From contig CAIQVH010000016.1 of NCBI GenBank assembly GCA_903875215.1, positions 124,001-188,000 of the forward strand: a stretch of DNA of 64,000 bases. Direction: 5' to 3'. Both the position numbers and the translations under genes were made by a program. The stretch comes from an uncultured Anaerolineae bacterium (lineage in GTDB: Bacteria > Chloroflexota > Anaerolineae > Anaerolineales > Villigracilaceae). The stretch's first letter is position 1; every line of letters begins with the position of its first letter. The notes below the pieces were generated by a model. That model saw nothing but the letters and a program-made list of their open reading frames with translations. It was not told the DNA's origin and did not search any database. Below, one piece after another: positions 8,694 to 16,670 of the stretch.

Positions 8694-9896
8694 ATGGAAT
8701 CAAATAAAAATGCGGAAGCCTTTGCCCGAATCAAGGTTGTTGGCGTTGGCGGCGGTGGCACCAATGCTGTCAACCGCATGATTCAGGAGGGCATTCAGGG
8801 AGTCGATTTTGTGGCTGTCAATACAGATGCCCAGGCTCTTCTGTTATCCAAAGCCCCCACCAAAGTCCAGATCGGCGACAAATTGACGCGCGGTCTGGGG
8901 GCTGGAGGCAATCCCGAGATTGGCCGCAAGTCTGCCGAGGAAACTTCCGACGACCTGTATTCTGTCCTGAAAGGCTCAGACATGGTCTTCGTCACCGCTG
9001 GTTTGGGCGGCGGCACCGGCACTGGCGCTGCTCCGATCGTGGCCCAGATCGCCAAGGAATGCGGCGCTCTGACCATTGGGGTCGTCACCCGGCCGTTCAC
9101 ATTTGAAGGCGCCAAGCGTATGCAATCGGCAGAATCGGGCATGGATCAGCTCAAGGATCATGCCGATACGCTGATCGTCATTCCCAATGATCGCCTGCTC
9201 CAAATTGTGGACAAGAAAGCCAGCCTGCAGGATGCCTTCCGCCAGGCGGACGATGTGTTGCGCCAGGGCATCCAGGGTATTTCGGAATTGATTACCGTTC
9301 CCGGCTTGATCAACCTCGACTTCGCCGATGTGAAGGCGATCATGTCTGAGGGGGGTGCCGCGCTGATGGCGGTGGGCCATGCCTCGGGTGAAGACCGCGC
9401 CCGCCTGGCTGCCGAGCAAGCCATTTCCAGCCAGCTGCTGGACATCACCATTGATGGCGCGCGCGGCGTGCTGTTCAACGTCACCGGCGGCCCGAACATG
9501 ACCCTGTTCGAAGTCAACCAGGCGGCGGCCATCATCCGAGAGACTTCGCACCCGGATGTGAACATGATCTTCGGCGCAGTCATCGACCCGAACATGGGCG
9601 ACGAAATCCGCATCACGGTGATCGCGACGGGCTTTGAACGAGCCGGTATTCCGCGCCGCACAATTCCTCCGCTGCGCAACGAATCGCGTGTGGATCATCG
9701 CGCCGAACAGCCGCGCCAGCAGCCGGCTTTCCATCAAAGTGTGCCGGTGGAACGCCCGGCAGAATCAGTCAGCGTCACGGCGGTGCCGGTTCCTTCGCCT
9801 GCACCTGCGCCGACGGTCAAGGCGCCTGAATTCAAACCGCAGAGTTCGTACCAGGAAGATCTGGATATTCCGACCTTCCTGCGAAATCGCCGCTAG
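8694..9896 (+). CDS. ftsZ: Cell division protein FtsZ
   Basis: Tubulin-like GTPase forming the Z-ring (400 aa). The N-terminal nucleotide loop [15 protein letters not shown] and the tubulin signature [12 protein letters not shown] (near residue 105) are intact. A Pro/Val-rich linker (about 320-385) leads to the conserved C-terminal peptide [12 protein letters not shown], the FtsA-binding tail. AGGAGG at 8682-8687 is the strongest ribosome binding site of the cluster, consistent with high expression. Confidence 0.97.
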   Translation: MESNKNAEAFARIKVVGVGGGGTNAVNRMIQEGIQGVDFVAVNTDAQALLLSKAPTKVQIGDKLTRGLGAGGNPEIGRKSAEETSDDLYSVLKGSDMVFVTAGLGGGTGTGAAPIVAQIAKECGALTIGVVTRPFTFEGAKRMQSAESGMDQLKDHADTLIVIPNDRLLQIVDKKASLQDAFRQADDVLRQGIQGISELITVPGLINLDFADVKAIMSEGGAALMAVGHASGEDRARLAAEQAISSQLLDITIDGARGVLFNVTGGPNMTLFEVNQAAAIIRETSHPDVNMIFGAVIDPNMGDEIRITVIATGFERAGIPRRTIPPLRNESRVDHRAEQPRQQPAFHQSVPVERPAESVSVTAVPVPSPAPAPTVKAPEFKPQSSYQEDLDIPTFLRNRR

Positions 9897-9931
9897 ATTA
9901 CCCGGCCGGGCATGCTGGTGCGTGCCCGGCT

Positions 9932-10519
9932 GTGATGACTATGACCGCTTTACCACCTCTTTCGCCTGATGAGATTCTGACGGCCGAATATGAATACCTG
10001 TCTGCGACCGCGTTCCAGGCCAACGAAGACCGTGCGCGCGTGGCGTCGTTTTATCTCGTCACGTTTGGCAGTTTTATTGCTGCCCTGGTTTCGGCGCAGC
10101 TCGAGGTTACGCCCGATCAGCTGACCTGGGTGCAGTGGGGTTTTTCCGGTCTGTTCCTGGCGCTGGCGTTGATGGCATTGAGCACTATTTTACAGCTGGC
10201 GCGCCTGCGCGTGGCCTGGTTTGAAAGTGTGCAGGCGTTAAACGCCATCAAGGAATATTATATTGCCCGCCATCCAGACCTGAAACAGGCCATCAAGTGG
10301 CGCAGTATTTCCAATTTTATGCCAGCCCGCTTCAAGCTGAATAGTGTTGGTTTTTTACTGGTGCTCCAGGTGGCGCTGCTCGGAGGCGCGTCGCTGGGGG
10401 CTGCGCTTTTCTTTGGGCTGCTGGCGCAATCTGGCGGCCTGCTCTTTTTACCGGCGCTGGCCTCAGGGTGGGGATTCTTCTTTATTTTGCTGATCGCCTA
10501 CCGGTGGGCTTTGAACTGA
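9932..10519 (+). CDS. Unrecognised membrane protein downstream of ftsZ
   Basis: A 195-aa protein with a polar N-terminus containing EYEYLSATAFQANEDRARVASFY, then four hydrophobic segments (about 40-58, 68-90, 137-160 and 168-190) separated by a soluble stretch (about 95-135). No family was assigned with confidence. A GC hairpin (9905-9912 with 9923-9930) sits directly before the start; no good ribosome binding site is seen and ATG 9941 is an alternative start. A bidirectional terminator follows. Cotranscription with ftsZ is possible. Confidence 0.7.
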   Translation: MMTMTALPPLSPDEILTAEYEYLSATAFQANEDRARVASFYLVTFGSFIAALVSAQLEVTPDQLTWVQWGFSGLFLALALMALSTILQLARLRVAWFESVQALNAIKEYYIARHPDLKQAIKWRSISNFMPARFKLNSVGFLLVLQVALLGGASLGAALFFGLLAQSGGLLFLPALASGWGFFFILLIAYRWALN

Positions 10520-10547
10520 TCCGGGACAGGTAACTGCCATTGAGACG

Positions 10548-10587
10548 AAAAACACTGGAGCCCTCATCGGGATCTCCAGTGTTTTTT
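10548..10587. terminator. Bidirectional intrinsic terminator
   Basis: Perfect 13-bp stem AAAAACACTGGAG (10548-10560) with CTCCAGTGTTTTT (10574-10586), so each strand ends in a U-run. It separates the converging + strand membrane gene and - strand obgE. Confidence 0.88.
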
Positions 10588-10617
10588 ATCAGAAAAAAGT
10601 GTTCGCTGCCGGGTCGG

Positions 10618-11886
10618 CTATTCCTGCCACTCCAGTTCGAATTCGCCAATCAGGACTGTTTCGCCATCATGAATGCCGGCTTTGCGCAGGGCAGCTTCCA
10701 CGCCCAGGGTTTCCATCATGCGCTGGAAGCGGCGCAGGGAACCGGCATGTTCAAAGTAGGTCATCTTGGCGGCGCGCTCGATGGCTGCGCCGGATACGCG
10801 CCAGTCGCCATTGTCTTCGCGGTGGATGCTGAATTCGTTGGGATCGTCTTTGGGTTTGTAGACAGGCAGGGGGATATCTGCTGAGTCGCTGGCGGGGGTT
10901 GTGGCCAGTTTTTGGAAGGCGGCCAGCAGTACTTCGCGCAGGTTGGTGCGCGCCATGGCCGAGATGTGGATGAACTCTGTGACGCCGCGTTTTTTTAGTT
11001 CTTTTTTAAGCCTGGGGAGCAGTTCTTGCACTTCGGGCTGGTCAATTTTGTTGATGGCGACAATTTGCGGCTTTTGGGAGAGATGCGGGTCAAAGAGCGC
11101 CATTTCGGCGTTAATCTGGCTGAAATCGGCGACCGGGTCGGGGGAAAGCCCGTCGAGCAGGTGGATGAGTACGCGCGTACGCTGCACATGCCGCAGGAAC
11201 TCAAAGCCGAGACCGGCTCCCTGGCTGGCGCCTTCGATCAGGCCGGGAATGTCGGCTAGGACGACGGTGGTGTCTCCGTCAATTTCTGCCACGCCCAGGT
11301 TCGGTTCGAGTGTGGTGAATGGGTAGGGGGCGATTTTGGGCCGGGCGTTGGTGAGGGCCGCGAGCAGGGTTGATTTTCCAGCGTTGGGCACGCCAATGAT
11401 GCCGATATCTGCAATCAGCTTGAGCTCGAAGCGCAGGTTGCGTTCTTCGAACGGTTCGCCTTTTTCGGCAGTGCGGGGCGCCTGGTTGCGCGAGGTGGCA
11501 AAGTGCTGGCTGCCGCGCCCGCCGCGCCCGCCTTTGCAAATGATCAGGCGCTGACCGGCACTGGTCAGATCGCCGAGCAGGTCGCCGGTTTGGGCATCGA
11601 ACACTACGGTACCTGGCGGAACAAAAACCACCAGGTCTGGGCCATTTCTGCCGGACATGTTGTTGGGGCCGCCGCCTTTGCCATCTTCGGCCACATAGCG
11701 TTCTTTGTGGCGGAAAGCGGCCAGAGTGTTGAGAGTCGCTTTGACTTCGAGAACGATATCGCCGCCCTTGCCGCCATCGCCGCCATCCGGCCCGCCGCGC
11801 GGGACGAATTTTTCACGGTGAAAATGCACCATGCCGTCGCCACCTTTGCCGGAGCGGACGTAAATTTCTGCTTGATCGATAAACAT
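10618..11886 (-). CDS. obgE: GTPase Obg
   Basis: Essential ribosome-associated GTPase linked to 50S maturation and stress control (422 aa from this start). The N-terminal glycine-rich Obg fold has repeated GGxGG runs (GGPDGGDGGKGGD). The G domain has G1 GVPNAGKSTLL, switch FTTLEPNLG, DIPGLIEGASQGAGLG and NKID. The C-terminus carries an OCT-like domain (FSIHREDNGDWRVSG). An upstream extension to 11952 is open but crosses the terminator of the preceding gene, so ATG 11886 (MFIDQAEIYV) is preferred. Confidence 0.93.
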   Translation of the reverse strand: MFIDQAEIYVRSGKGGDGMVHFHREKFVPRGGPDGGDGGKGGDIVLEVKATLNTLAAFRHKERYVAEDGKGGGPNNMSGRNGPDLVVFVPPGTVVFDAQTGDLLGDLTSAGQRLIICKGGRGGRGSQHFATSRNQAPRTAEKGEPFEERNLRFELKLIADIGIIGVPNAGKSTLLAALTNARPKIAPYPFTTLEPNLGVAEIDGDTTVVLADIPGLIEGASQGAGLGFEFLRHVQRTRVLIHLLDGLSPDPVADFSQINAEMALFDPHLSQKPQIVAINKIDQPEVQELLPRLKKELKKRGVTEFIHISAMARTNLREVLLAAFQKLATTPASDSADIPLPVYKPKDDPNEFSIHREDNGDWRVSGAAIERAAKMTYFEHAGSLRRFQRMMETLGVEAALRKAGIHDGETVLIGEFELEWQE

Positions 11887-11913
11887 ACTGTCTCTTTCAA
11901 CCTGCACTTGCGG

Positions 11914-11943
11914 ATAAAAAAGGACTGGCAGCCCAGTCCTTTT
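11914..11943 (-). terminator. Intrinsic terminator of the cPG-synthetase-like gene
   Basis: Stem of 11 bp (11918-11928 with 11933-11943, loop 11929-11932). Read on the minus strand it ends in a six-U run. It lies between the upstream gene and obgE, so obgE probably has its own promoter. Confidence 0.8.
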
Positions 11944-12006
11944 ATTGTACAACGAAACACACTTCCGCTCTATTTTACCAGCTTTCAGGCCTGGTGAGCC
12001 CGCCTG

Positions 12007-13329
12007 CTATTTCTTCCCAAACTTTTGCTTCAGGATGTCTTCCAGCGTGGGCTGGCCAATTTCTTGCAACTCATAGCGTACGCGCTGGTAGGGTTTGTTG
12101 ATGTTGATGATGCGGGTCAGGTCAATTGGGGTGCCGATGACGACCATGTCGACATCCATGGCGTTGATGGTGGCTTCCAGGTCGCGGGTCTGCGCTGCGC
12201 CGTAGCCCATGGCTGGCAGGATCGGGCCGGTTTTGGGGTACTTGGCGTACGTTGCGGCGATGGATTTGACGGCGAAGGGGCGCGGGTCGACGATTTCTTT
12301 TGCGCCAAAGCGGCGGGCGGCGACGTAACCGGCGCCGTAGGCCATTTCGCCGTGGGTCAGGGTTGGGCCGTCTTCGACGACCAGCACGCGCTTGTCCTGG
12401 ATGGCGGCGGGGTCATCCACAAAGAGCGGGGAGGCGCCTTCGATGACGATCGCGTTCGGGTTCATGGCGCGCAGGTTCTCGCGGACTTTGATGACTTTCT
12501 CGGGGTCGGCGGTGTCGACTTTGTTGATGACGAAGACATCTGCGGCGCGAACGTTGGTCTCGCCGGGGTGGTAGCTGGCTTCGTGACCGGCGCGGTGCGG
12601 GTCAGCGACGACAATCTGCAGGTCGGAGACGTAGAAGGGGAAGTCGTTGTTGCCGCCATCCCACAGGATGATGTCGACTTCTTTTTCGGCGGCGCGCAGG
12701 ATTTTCTCATAATCCACGCCGGCATAGACGATGACGCCGTTATCGAGGTGCGGTTCGTATTCCTCGCGCTCTTCGATGGTGCATTCGTGTTCGTCCAGGT
12801 CGTCGTAATCGGCGAAGCGCTGGACTTCCTGGCGGACGAGGTTGCCGTAGGGCATCGGGTGGCGGATGGCGGCGACTTTGTAGCCCATTTCGCGCAAAAT
12901 CAGCGAGACGCGGCGGGTGGTCTGGCTTTTGCCGGAGCCGGTGCGCACGGCGCAGACGCTGACGACCGGTTTGACGGATTTGACCTGGGTGAGATGCGTG
13001 CCCATTAAACGGAAATCGGCGCCGAGGGCGTTGACCAGCGAGGCTTTGTGCATCACGTACTCGTGCGGCACATCCGAATAGGCGAAGATGACCTGTTCTA
13101 CGTTGTGCTTTTTGATCAGTTCGGGCAGGTCCGATTCGGCATAGATCGGGATCCCGGCGGGATACAGCTCACCGGCGAGTTCCTTGGGGTATTGGCGGCC
13201 TTCGATATCGGGGATCTGGGTGGCGGTGAAGGCAACAACTTCGTAATCCTTGTTCCCGCGGAAGAAGGTGTTGAAGTTGTGGAAGTCGCGGCCGGCGGCT
13301 CCCATGATGAGGGTTTTGATGGGGGACAT
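12007..13329 (-). CDS. Cyclic 2,3-diphosphoglycerate synthetase-like P-loop protein
   Basis: A 440-aa protein resembling the archaeal cyclic 2,3-diphosphoglycerate synthetase family. The N-terminus is Rossmann-like (KTLIMGAAGRDFHNFN). A P-loop RTGSGKSQT sits near residues 129-137, followed by RHPMPYGNL, WDGGNNDFPF, NKVDTAD and a C-terminal GTPIDLTRIININKP. The archaeal enzyme makes an intramolecular phosphoanhydride from 2,3-DPG; whether bacterial homologues do so is uncertain. The gene stands alone between two terminators with a 240-nt leader, so regulation at RNA level is plausible. Confidence 0.78.
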   Translation of the reverse strand: MSPIKTLIMGAAGRDFHNFNTFFRGNKDYEVVAFTATQIPDIEGRQYPKELAGELYPAGIPIYAESDLPELIKKHNVEQVIFAYSDVPHEYVMHKASLVNALGADFRLMGTHLTQVKSVKPVVSVCAVRTGSGKSQTTRRVSLILREMGYKVAAIRHPMPYGNLVRQEVQRFADYDDLDEHECTIEEREEYEPHLDNGVIVYAGVDYEKILRAAEKEVDIILWDGGNNDFPFYVSDLQIVVADPHRAGHEASYHPGETNVRAADVFVINKVDTADPEKVIKVRENLRAMNPNAIVIEGASPLFVDDPAAIQDKRVLVVEDGPTLTHGEMAYGAGYVAARRFGAKEIVDPRPFAVKSIAATYAKYPKTGPILPAMGYGAAQTRDLEATINAMDVDMVVIGTPIDLTRIININKPYQRVRYELQEIGQPTLEDILKQKFGKK

Positions 13330-13585
13330 GCAGGTTCTCCTGAACAGAAAAGATGAATTTCAGCGTGGTCTTTTCATTGCCGCCGGGGTTCATCTTTTTT
13401 AAATAAAAGATGACAAAGACCCTCCTGCGCTTCAAAGGAGACTCTTTGCCTGGTTTGGAAACCGCGGCTGAAACTGACCTTGCTGATTTTCGCAGGGGCC
13501 GACGGCCACTACGTCACATCACTTCTGGGGCTGTGATGCCCAAAAGCGCCAAAAGAAAGGCGGAACTGCTCTAAAAATTATAACA
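13330..13585 (-). promoter_or_regulatory. Promoter and long structured 5' leader (riboswitch or attenuator candidate)
   Basis: On the minus strand an extended -10 box (TGT TATAAT, 13577-13585) predicts a start near 13570, giving about 240 untranslated bases before the ATG. The leader can form CATCAC/GTGATG, GGCC/GGCC and GGTT/AACC hairpins. A 13-bp hairpin with one mismatch (CAAAGAGTCTCCT with AGGAGGGTCTTTG, about 13414-13448) is then followed by a U-rich stretch, as in an attenuator terminator. A second A/T-rich hairpin is at 13390-13413. No known riboswitch class was recognised. With the terminator at 13642-13683 this accounts for the gene-free stretch 13330-13708. Confidence 0.4.
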
Positions 13586-13641
13586 TTCTGGCCGTGGTGT
13601 AGCGTCATGTTTTGGAGGGTACTTTTTTCCTCAAAATCTTA

Positions 13642-13683
13642 TAAAAAAACCGGTGAGGCCTTGTTCGGAACAGGGCTCACCGG
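13642..13683 (-). terminator. Intrinsic terminator of argS
   Basis: Long stem CCGGTGAGGCCTTGTTC (13650-13666) with 13667-13683, nearly perfect, followed on the minus strand by a run of seven U. It lies 25 bp after the argS stop. Confidence 0.88.
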
Positions 13684-13708
13684 GGATGGAGATTTTCAGG
13701 CTGGTGGG

Positions 13709-15532
13709 CTACATCACTTCTGGCGCCGTGATTCCCAGTAATTTCAGGGCGTTGGAAAGGACCTGCTTGGCGGCTGCCACCAGGCGCAGTCGCGCTGCCC
13801 GCACAGCTTCCTCGCTCTGAAGCACCGGGACAGCATGGTAAAAACTGTGGAAGGCTGTCGCCAGGTCATACACGTAGGTGGCCACCACCAGCGGGCGGTA
13901 TTCGCTGGCGGCCTGCTGGACGATCTTGGGGAAGCGTGACATCTGCTCGATCAACTCGATTTCATGGGCGGTCAATTCGTAGGAAAAAGTCGAAGGTTGA
14001 AGGTCAGAACCATTCGACTTTTGACTTTCGACCTTCGACTTCCGAAGGATTGAATTGGCGCGCACATACGCATTCTGGATGTAAGGCCCGGTGCGCCCGT
14101 CAAAGCTGAGTGCTTCGTTGATATCAAAGATGATGTCCTTGTTATTGTCCACCGCCAGCATCGAATATGCCAGCGCTCCCATGCCGACCTTGCGGGCTAC
14201 ACCCGCGCGCTCGCTCTCGGGCATGCCGGGATTTTTCTCGGCGATGACAGCCAGCACGCGCTGGATGGCCTCGTCATAGACTTCTTTGAACAGCACCACC
14301 CGTCCGCGCCGCGCCGACATGGCGCCTTCTGGCAGGCTGACAAAGCCATACGCCAGGTGATAGCATTTTTCGGCCTGTTTGAAGCCCCATAGCTCCAAAA
14401 TTTTAAATGCCTGCTGGAAATGCAGACTCTGGCGGTTATCGACTACATAAATCGAACGGTCAACATGATATTCGTCGAATTTCTGCTCGGCTAACGCCAG
14501 GTCCTTGGTCAGGTACAAGGTCGTCCCATCCGAGCGTAAAATCACCGCCACGCGGTATTTTTCCTTGCTTAGCCCCAGCTTCTCGTCAATTTTGACGATC
14601 ACCGGCCCGGCCGGGCGCTCATCGCTGGCGATGCCGCGCGCAATCAATTCATCGACGATTTTTTTCGAAGGTTCGTCCACCTCGCTTTCATAGAACCAGA
14701 CATCAATCTTGACATCCATCATCTCCAGGATGTCACGCAGCTCCACCAGACTCCATTCGCGCGTTTCCTGCCATAACTGCCGCACCGCCGGGTCGCCGGC
14801 ATCCCATTTGCGGTACAGGTCGCGCCGTTCCGTTTCGTAGGTCTCGCGCTGGGCTTTTTCCTCGGGCGTCTCCTGCTCTTTTTCTGCCAGCAAATTGGTA
14901 GCCTCGGCATAAATTTTCAGCAGCCATTGTCCACGTTCGTGGATGTCAACAGGCTCCCGACCCTTGTAAAACTTCTCATATGCCCACATAACGGTAATCA
15001 CGCCCAGCCCCAAATCGCCCGGGTACGAAGCCCGGATCGTCTCAAAGCCAGCAAATTGGACAATCCGCGCCAGGCTCTCGCCTAAAATCGTATTGCGATA
15101 ATGCCCAATATGGAAGGAGTGATGCGTATTCGGCTGGGCATACTCCACCATCACCCGTTCCTGTTTCGGACTCCCTGCCCCGAACCGTTCCCCGTCCGCC
15201 AGGGCCGAATCCACCACCCGGCGCGCCACTTCCGCAGTAGAAAAATACAGATTCAGATACCCTTTCACCGCCTCGCTGTGCGAGATAGCGGGCAGCGCAC
15301 CCAGGCTGCTGCACACCGCCTCGGCAATTTTCTGCGCCAGGGCCGGAACCGGCACCCCCTGGCTTTTCCCTGCTTTTGCAGCCGCCGCGGCCGCCGCAAA
15401 AAACGACGTGGAAATGCCCCACTCCCCGCTGAAAGGGATCGGCATCCATTTTATTTCGGCCAGCGTAATCTCATTCGCCGCACAAAAGGCCTGAATCTGC
15501 GCCTCAACAGTTTGTTGCTCTTTTTCAAACAT
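13709..15532 (-). CDS. argS: Arginyl-tRNA synthetase
   Basis: Class I aminoacyl-tRNA synthetase charging tRNA-Arg (607 aa). The N-terminal Arg-tRNA additional domain precedes the HIGH-type motif (ANTHHSFHIGH variant: QPNTHHSFHIGH, about residues 133-144). The C-terminal part carries the anticodon-binding DALR-like domain (YVYDLATAFHSFYHAVPV). A KMSKS site is represented by the region SARRGRVV (MSARRG), as often in ArgRS. Residues of about 497-515 are encoded by a palindromic repeat insert (see repeat at 13987), at the junction before the DALR domain. AAGGTGA precedes the ATG. Confidence 0.95.
   Translation of the reverse strand: MFEKEQQTVEAQIQAFCAANEITLAEIKWMPIPFSGEWGISTSFFAAAAAAAKAGKSQGVPVPALAQKIAEAVCSSLGALPAISHSEAVKGYLNLYFSTAEVARRVVDSALADGERFGAGSPKQERVMVEYAQPNTHHSFHIGHYRNTILGESLARIVQFAGFETIRASYPGDLGLGVITVMWAYEKFYKGREPVDIHERGQWLLKIYAEATNLLAEKEQETPEEKAQRETYETERRDLYRKWDAGDPAVRQLWQETREWSLVELRDILEMMDVKIDVWFYESEVDEPSKKIVDELIARGIASDERPAGPVIVKIDEKLGLSKEKYRVAVILRSDGTTLYLTKDLALAEQKFDEYHVDRSIYVVDNRQSLHFQQAFKILELWGFKQAEKCYHLAYGFVSLPEGAMSARRGRVVLFKEVYDEAIQRVLAVIAEKNPGMPESERAGVARKVGMGALAYSMLAVDNNKDIIFDINEALSFDGRTGPYIQNAYVRANSILRKSKVESQKSNGSDLQPSTFSYELTAHEIELIEQMSRFPKIVQQAASEYRPLVVATYVYDLATAFHSFYHAVPVLQSEEAVRAARLRLVAAAKQVLSNALKLLGITAPEVM
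13987..14041. repeat. Palindromic GTCRAAN-heptad element inside argS
   Basis: Arms 13987-14005 and 14023-14041 are inverted copies (17 of 19 match). Read on the minus strand the element is a chain of heptads (GTCGAAG, GTCGAAA, GTCAAAA, GTCGAAT) followed by the inverted copy. It is in frame within argS and encodes KVESQKSN...DLQPSTF. The same heptads and peptide occur in uvrA at 19841-19921. Confidence 0.85.
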
Positions 15533-15550
15533 GCTTCACCTTGACAAAAG

Positions 15551-15587
15551 AAAATAGCGTTGGCGGATTATACCATTCCAACGCTAT
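15551..15587 (-). terminator. Probable terminator of the rubrerythrin gene
   Basis: Perfect 10-bp stem ATAGCGTTGG (15554-15563) with 15578-15587. On the minus strand it is followed by TTTTCTTTTG. The loop holds TATAAT on the minus strand, so the same segment may also be the -10 region for argS. A further small GC hairpin (15608-15624) directly follows the rubrerythrin stop. Confidence 0.6.
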
Positions 15588-15626
15588 CTGGCTTTTGGTG
15601 CCGCGCAGGGCCTTCCGCCCTGGCTC

Positions 15627-16124
15627 TTACTCCACTTTCAGAAATTTCTCGCCGGGAGTATTGCAGACCGGGCACTTGCCCTCGAATTTGCCGGCGTGAG
15701 TATACCCACAGATTGGGCAGACGTAATATTCCACCGCCGGGGCATTCGGGTCCATGTGTTCCAGCGCATATCGGTAAAGCGCCTCGTGGACTTTTTCCAC
15801 TTCAAAGGCCCACTTGAAGCTGGTATTGGCTTTCTTCTCACCCTCGGCTTCCGAATCGGCGATCATGCCGGGATACATGGTGGTGACTTCGTAGTTTTCG
15901 CCTGCGATGGCGGTTTTCAGGTTTTCCATCGTGGTGCCCACTCCACCCAGCGCTTTCAGGTGGTTGATGGCATGGATCGATTCGGCCATGGCAGCAGCGC
16001 GGAATAATTTGGCAATTTGAGGATATCCTTCTTCTTCGGCTTTCTTGGCAAAAGCGGTGTACTTGCGGCCAGCCTGTGATTCACCGGCAAAAGCCTCTTT
16101 GAGATCAACGGTTGTCTTGGACAT
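15627..16124 (-). CDS. rbr: Rubrerythrin
   Basis: Non-haem di-iron peroxidase protecting anaerobes from hydrogen peroxide (165 aa). The N-terminal ferritin-like domain has AFAGESQAGRKY (E14), AESIHAINH (E48, H51), AGENYEV (E77) and the fourth helix EVEKVHEALY. The C-terminal rubredoxin-like domain has CPICGYTH...CPVC (residues 136-154). An upstream extension to 16169 is open, but AGGAGG directly before ATG 16124 decides the start. Expected to receive electrons from rubredoxin or an NADH reductase not present here. Confidence 0.94.
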   Translation of the reverse strand: MSKTTVDLKEAFAGESQAGRKYTAFAKKAEEEGYPQIAKLFRAAAMAESIHAINHLKALGGVGTTMENLKTAIAGENYEVTTMYPGMIADSEAEGEKKANTSFKWAFEVEKVHEALYRYALEHMDPNAPAVEYYVCPICGYTHAGKFEGKCPVCNTPGEKFLKVE

Positions 16125-16170
16125 TTTGTCCTCCTTGAAAATGATTACGTTAATTAAATCACAGACCAAT

Positions 16171-16199
16171 TGAATACCTAGTGAAGAACATCACAACAA
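16171..16199 (-). promoter_or_regulatory. Rubrerythrin promoter with CRP/FNR-like palindrome
   Basis: Minus-strand -35 TTGTTG (16194-16199) and -10 TATTCA (16171-16176) have a 17-bp spacer. The spacer contains AGTGA-N6-TCACA (16180-16195), which matches the TGTGA-N6-TCACA architecture of CRP/FNR-family sites. Its position between -35 and -10 would suit repression. The site is inferred from sequence only. Confidence 0.45.
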
Positions 16200-16270
16200 A
16201 TCCGTGACAGAGTGTTGAATTTATTATGTGGAAGGGCTATTGAAGCTTCTGGGATTCCCCGTTCAGATGC

Positions 16271-16304
16271 ACAAAAGCGGGAGCACCATTTGGCGCTCCC
16301 GCTT
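16271..16304 (-). terminator. Intrinsic terminator of rpsT
   Basis: Ten-bp stem AAGCGGGAGC (16275-16284) with GCTCCCGCTT (16295-16304). On the minus strand it is followed by a short U-run. It lies 23 bp after the rpsT stop. Confidence 0.8.
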
Positions 16305-16326
16305 GATGCCTAACTCACAAGCCGGG

Positions 16327-16590
16327 TTACTTTGTTTCGGCCGCAGCCAGAGCCTTCATCAGGCGGCTTTTGCGGCGGGCGGCATTATTCTTGTGGATGA
16401 CGCCTTTTTCAGCGGCCTTGTCCAGGCGGCTGATCGCTTCCAGCACTGCAGCCTTGTCGGGTTTGCCGGCGTCAATGGTTGCGCGGGCTTCGCGTACAGC
16501 GGCGCGGGCTGAACCACGGAATTTGCGATTGCGCAGGCGGCGCGATTCGTTCTGGCGATTGCGTTTGATCTGGGACTTAATGTTAGCCAA
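16327..16590 (-). CDS. rpsT: 30S ribosomal protein S20
   Basis: Primary 16S rRNA-binding protein of the small subunit (87 aa), highly basic, starting [18 protein letters not shown] and ending with the helical [15 protein letters not shown] typical of S20. The start codon is TTG at 16590, with GGAGG seven bases upstream. Escherichia coli rpsT also uses UUG and is autoregulated at translation. It has its own promoter and terminator. Confidence 0.95.
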   Translation of the reverse strand: MANIKSQIKRNRQNESRRLRNRKFRGSARAAVREARATIDAGKPDKAAVLEAISRLDKAAEKGVIHKNNAARRKSRLMKALAAAETK

Positions 16591-16633
16591 GGTACTTCCT
16601 CCGAGAATACTATCCTTTTTACAGCGGGTTTGG

Positions 16634-16662
16634 ATTTTACCCGATGCATCTGGTTTTGTCCA
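16634..16662 (-). promoter_or_regulatory. rpsT promoter
   Basis: Minus-strand -35 TGGACA (16657-16662), a 17-bp spacer and -10 TAAAAT (16634-16639), about 40 bp before the TTG start. A good match to the housekeeping sigma consensus. Confidence 0.6.
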
Positions 16663-16670
16663 GTCCGATT

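Noticed and set aside
12025-13008. Plus-strand ORF of 327 aa opposite the cPG-synthetase-like gene
   Set aside because: Very Asp/Gly/Val-rich shadow of the P-loop protein gene, without ribosome binding site.
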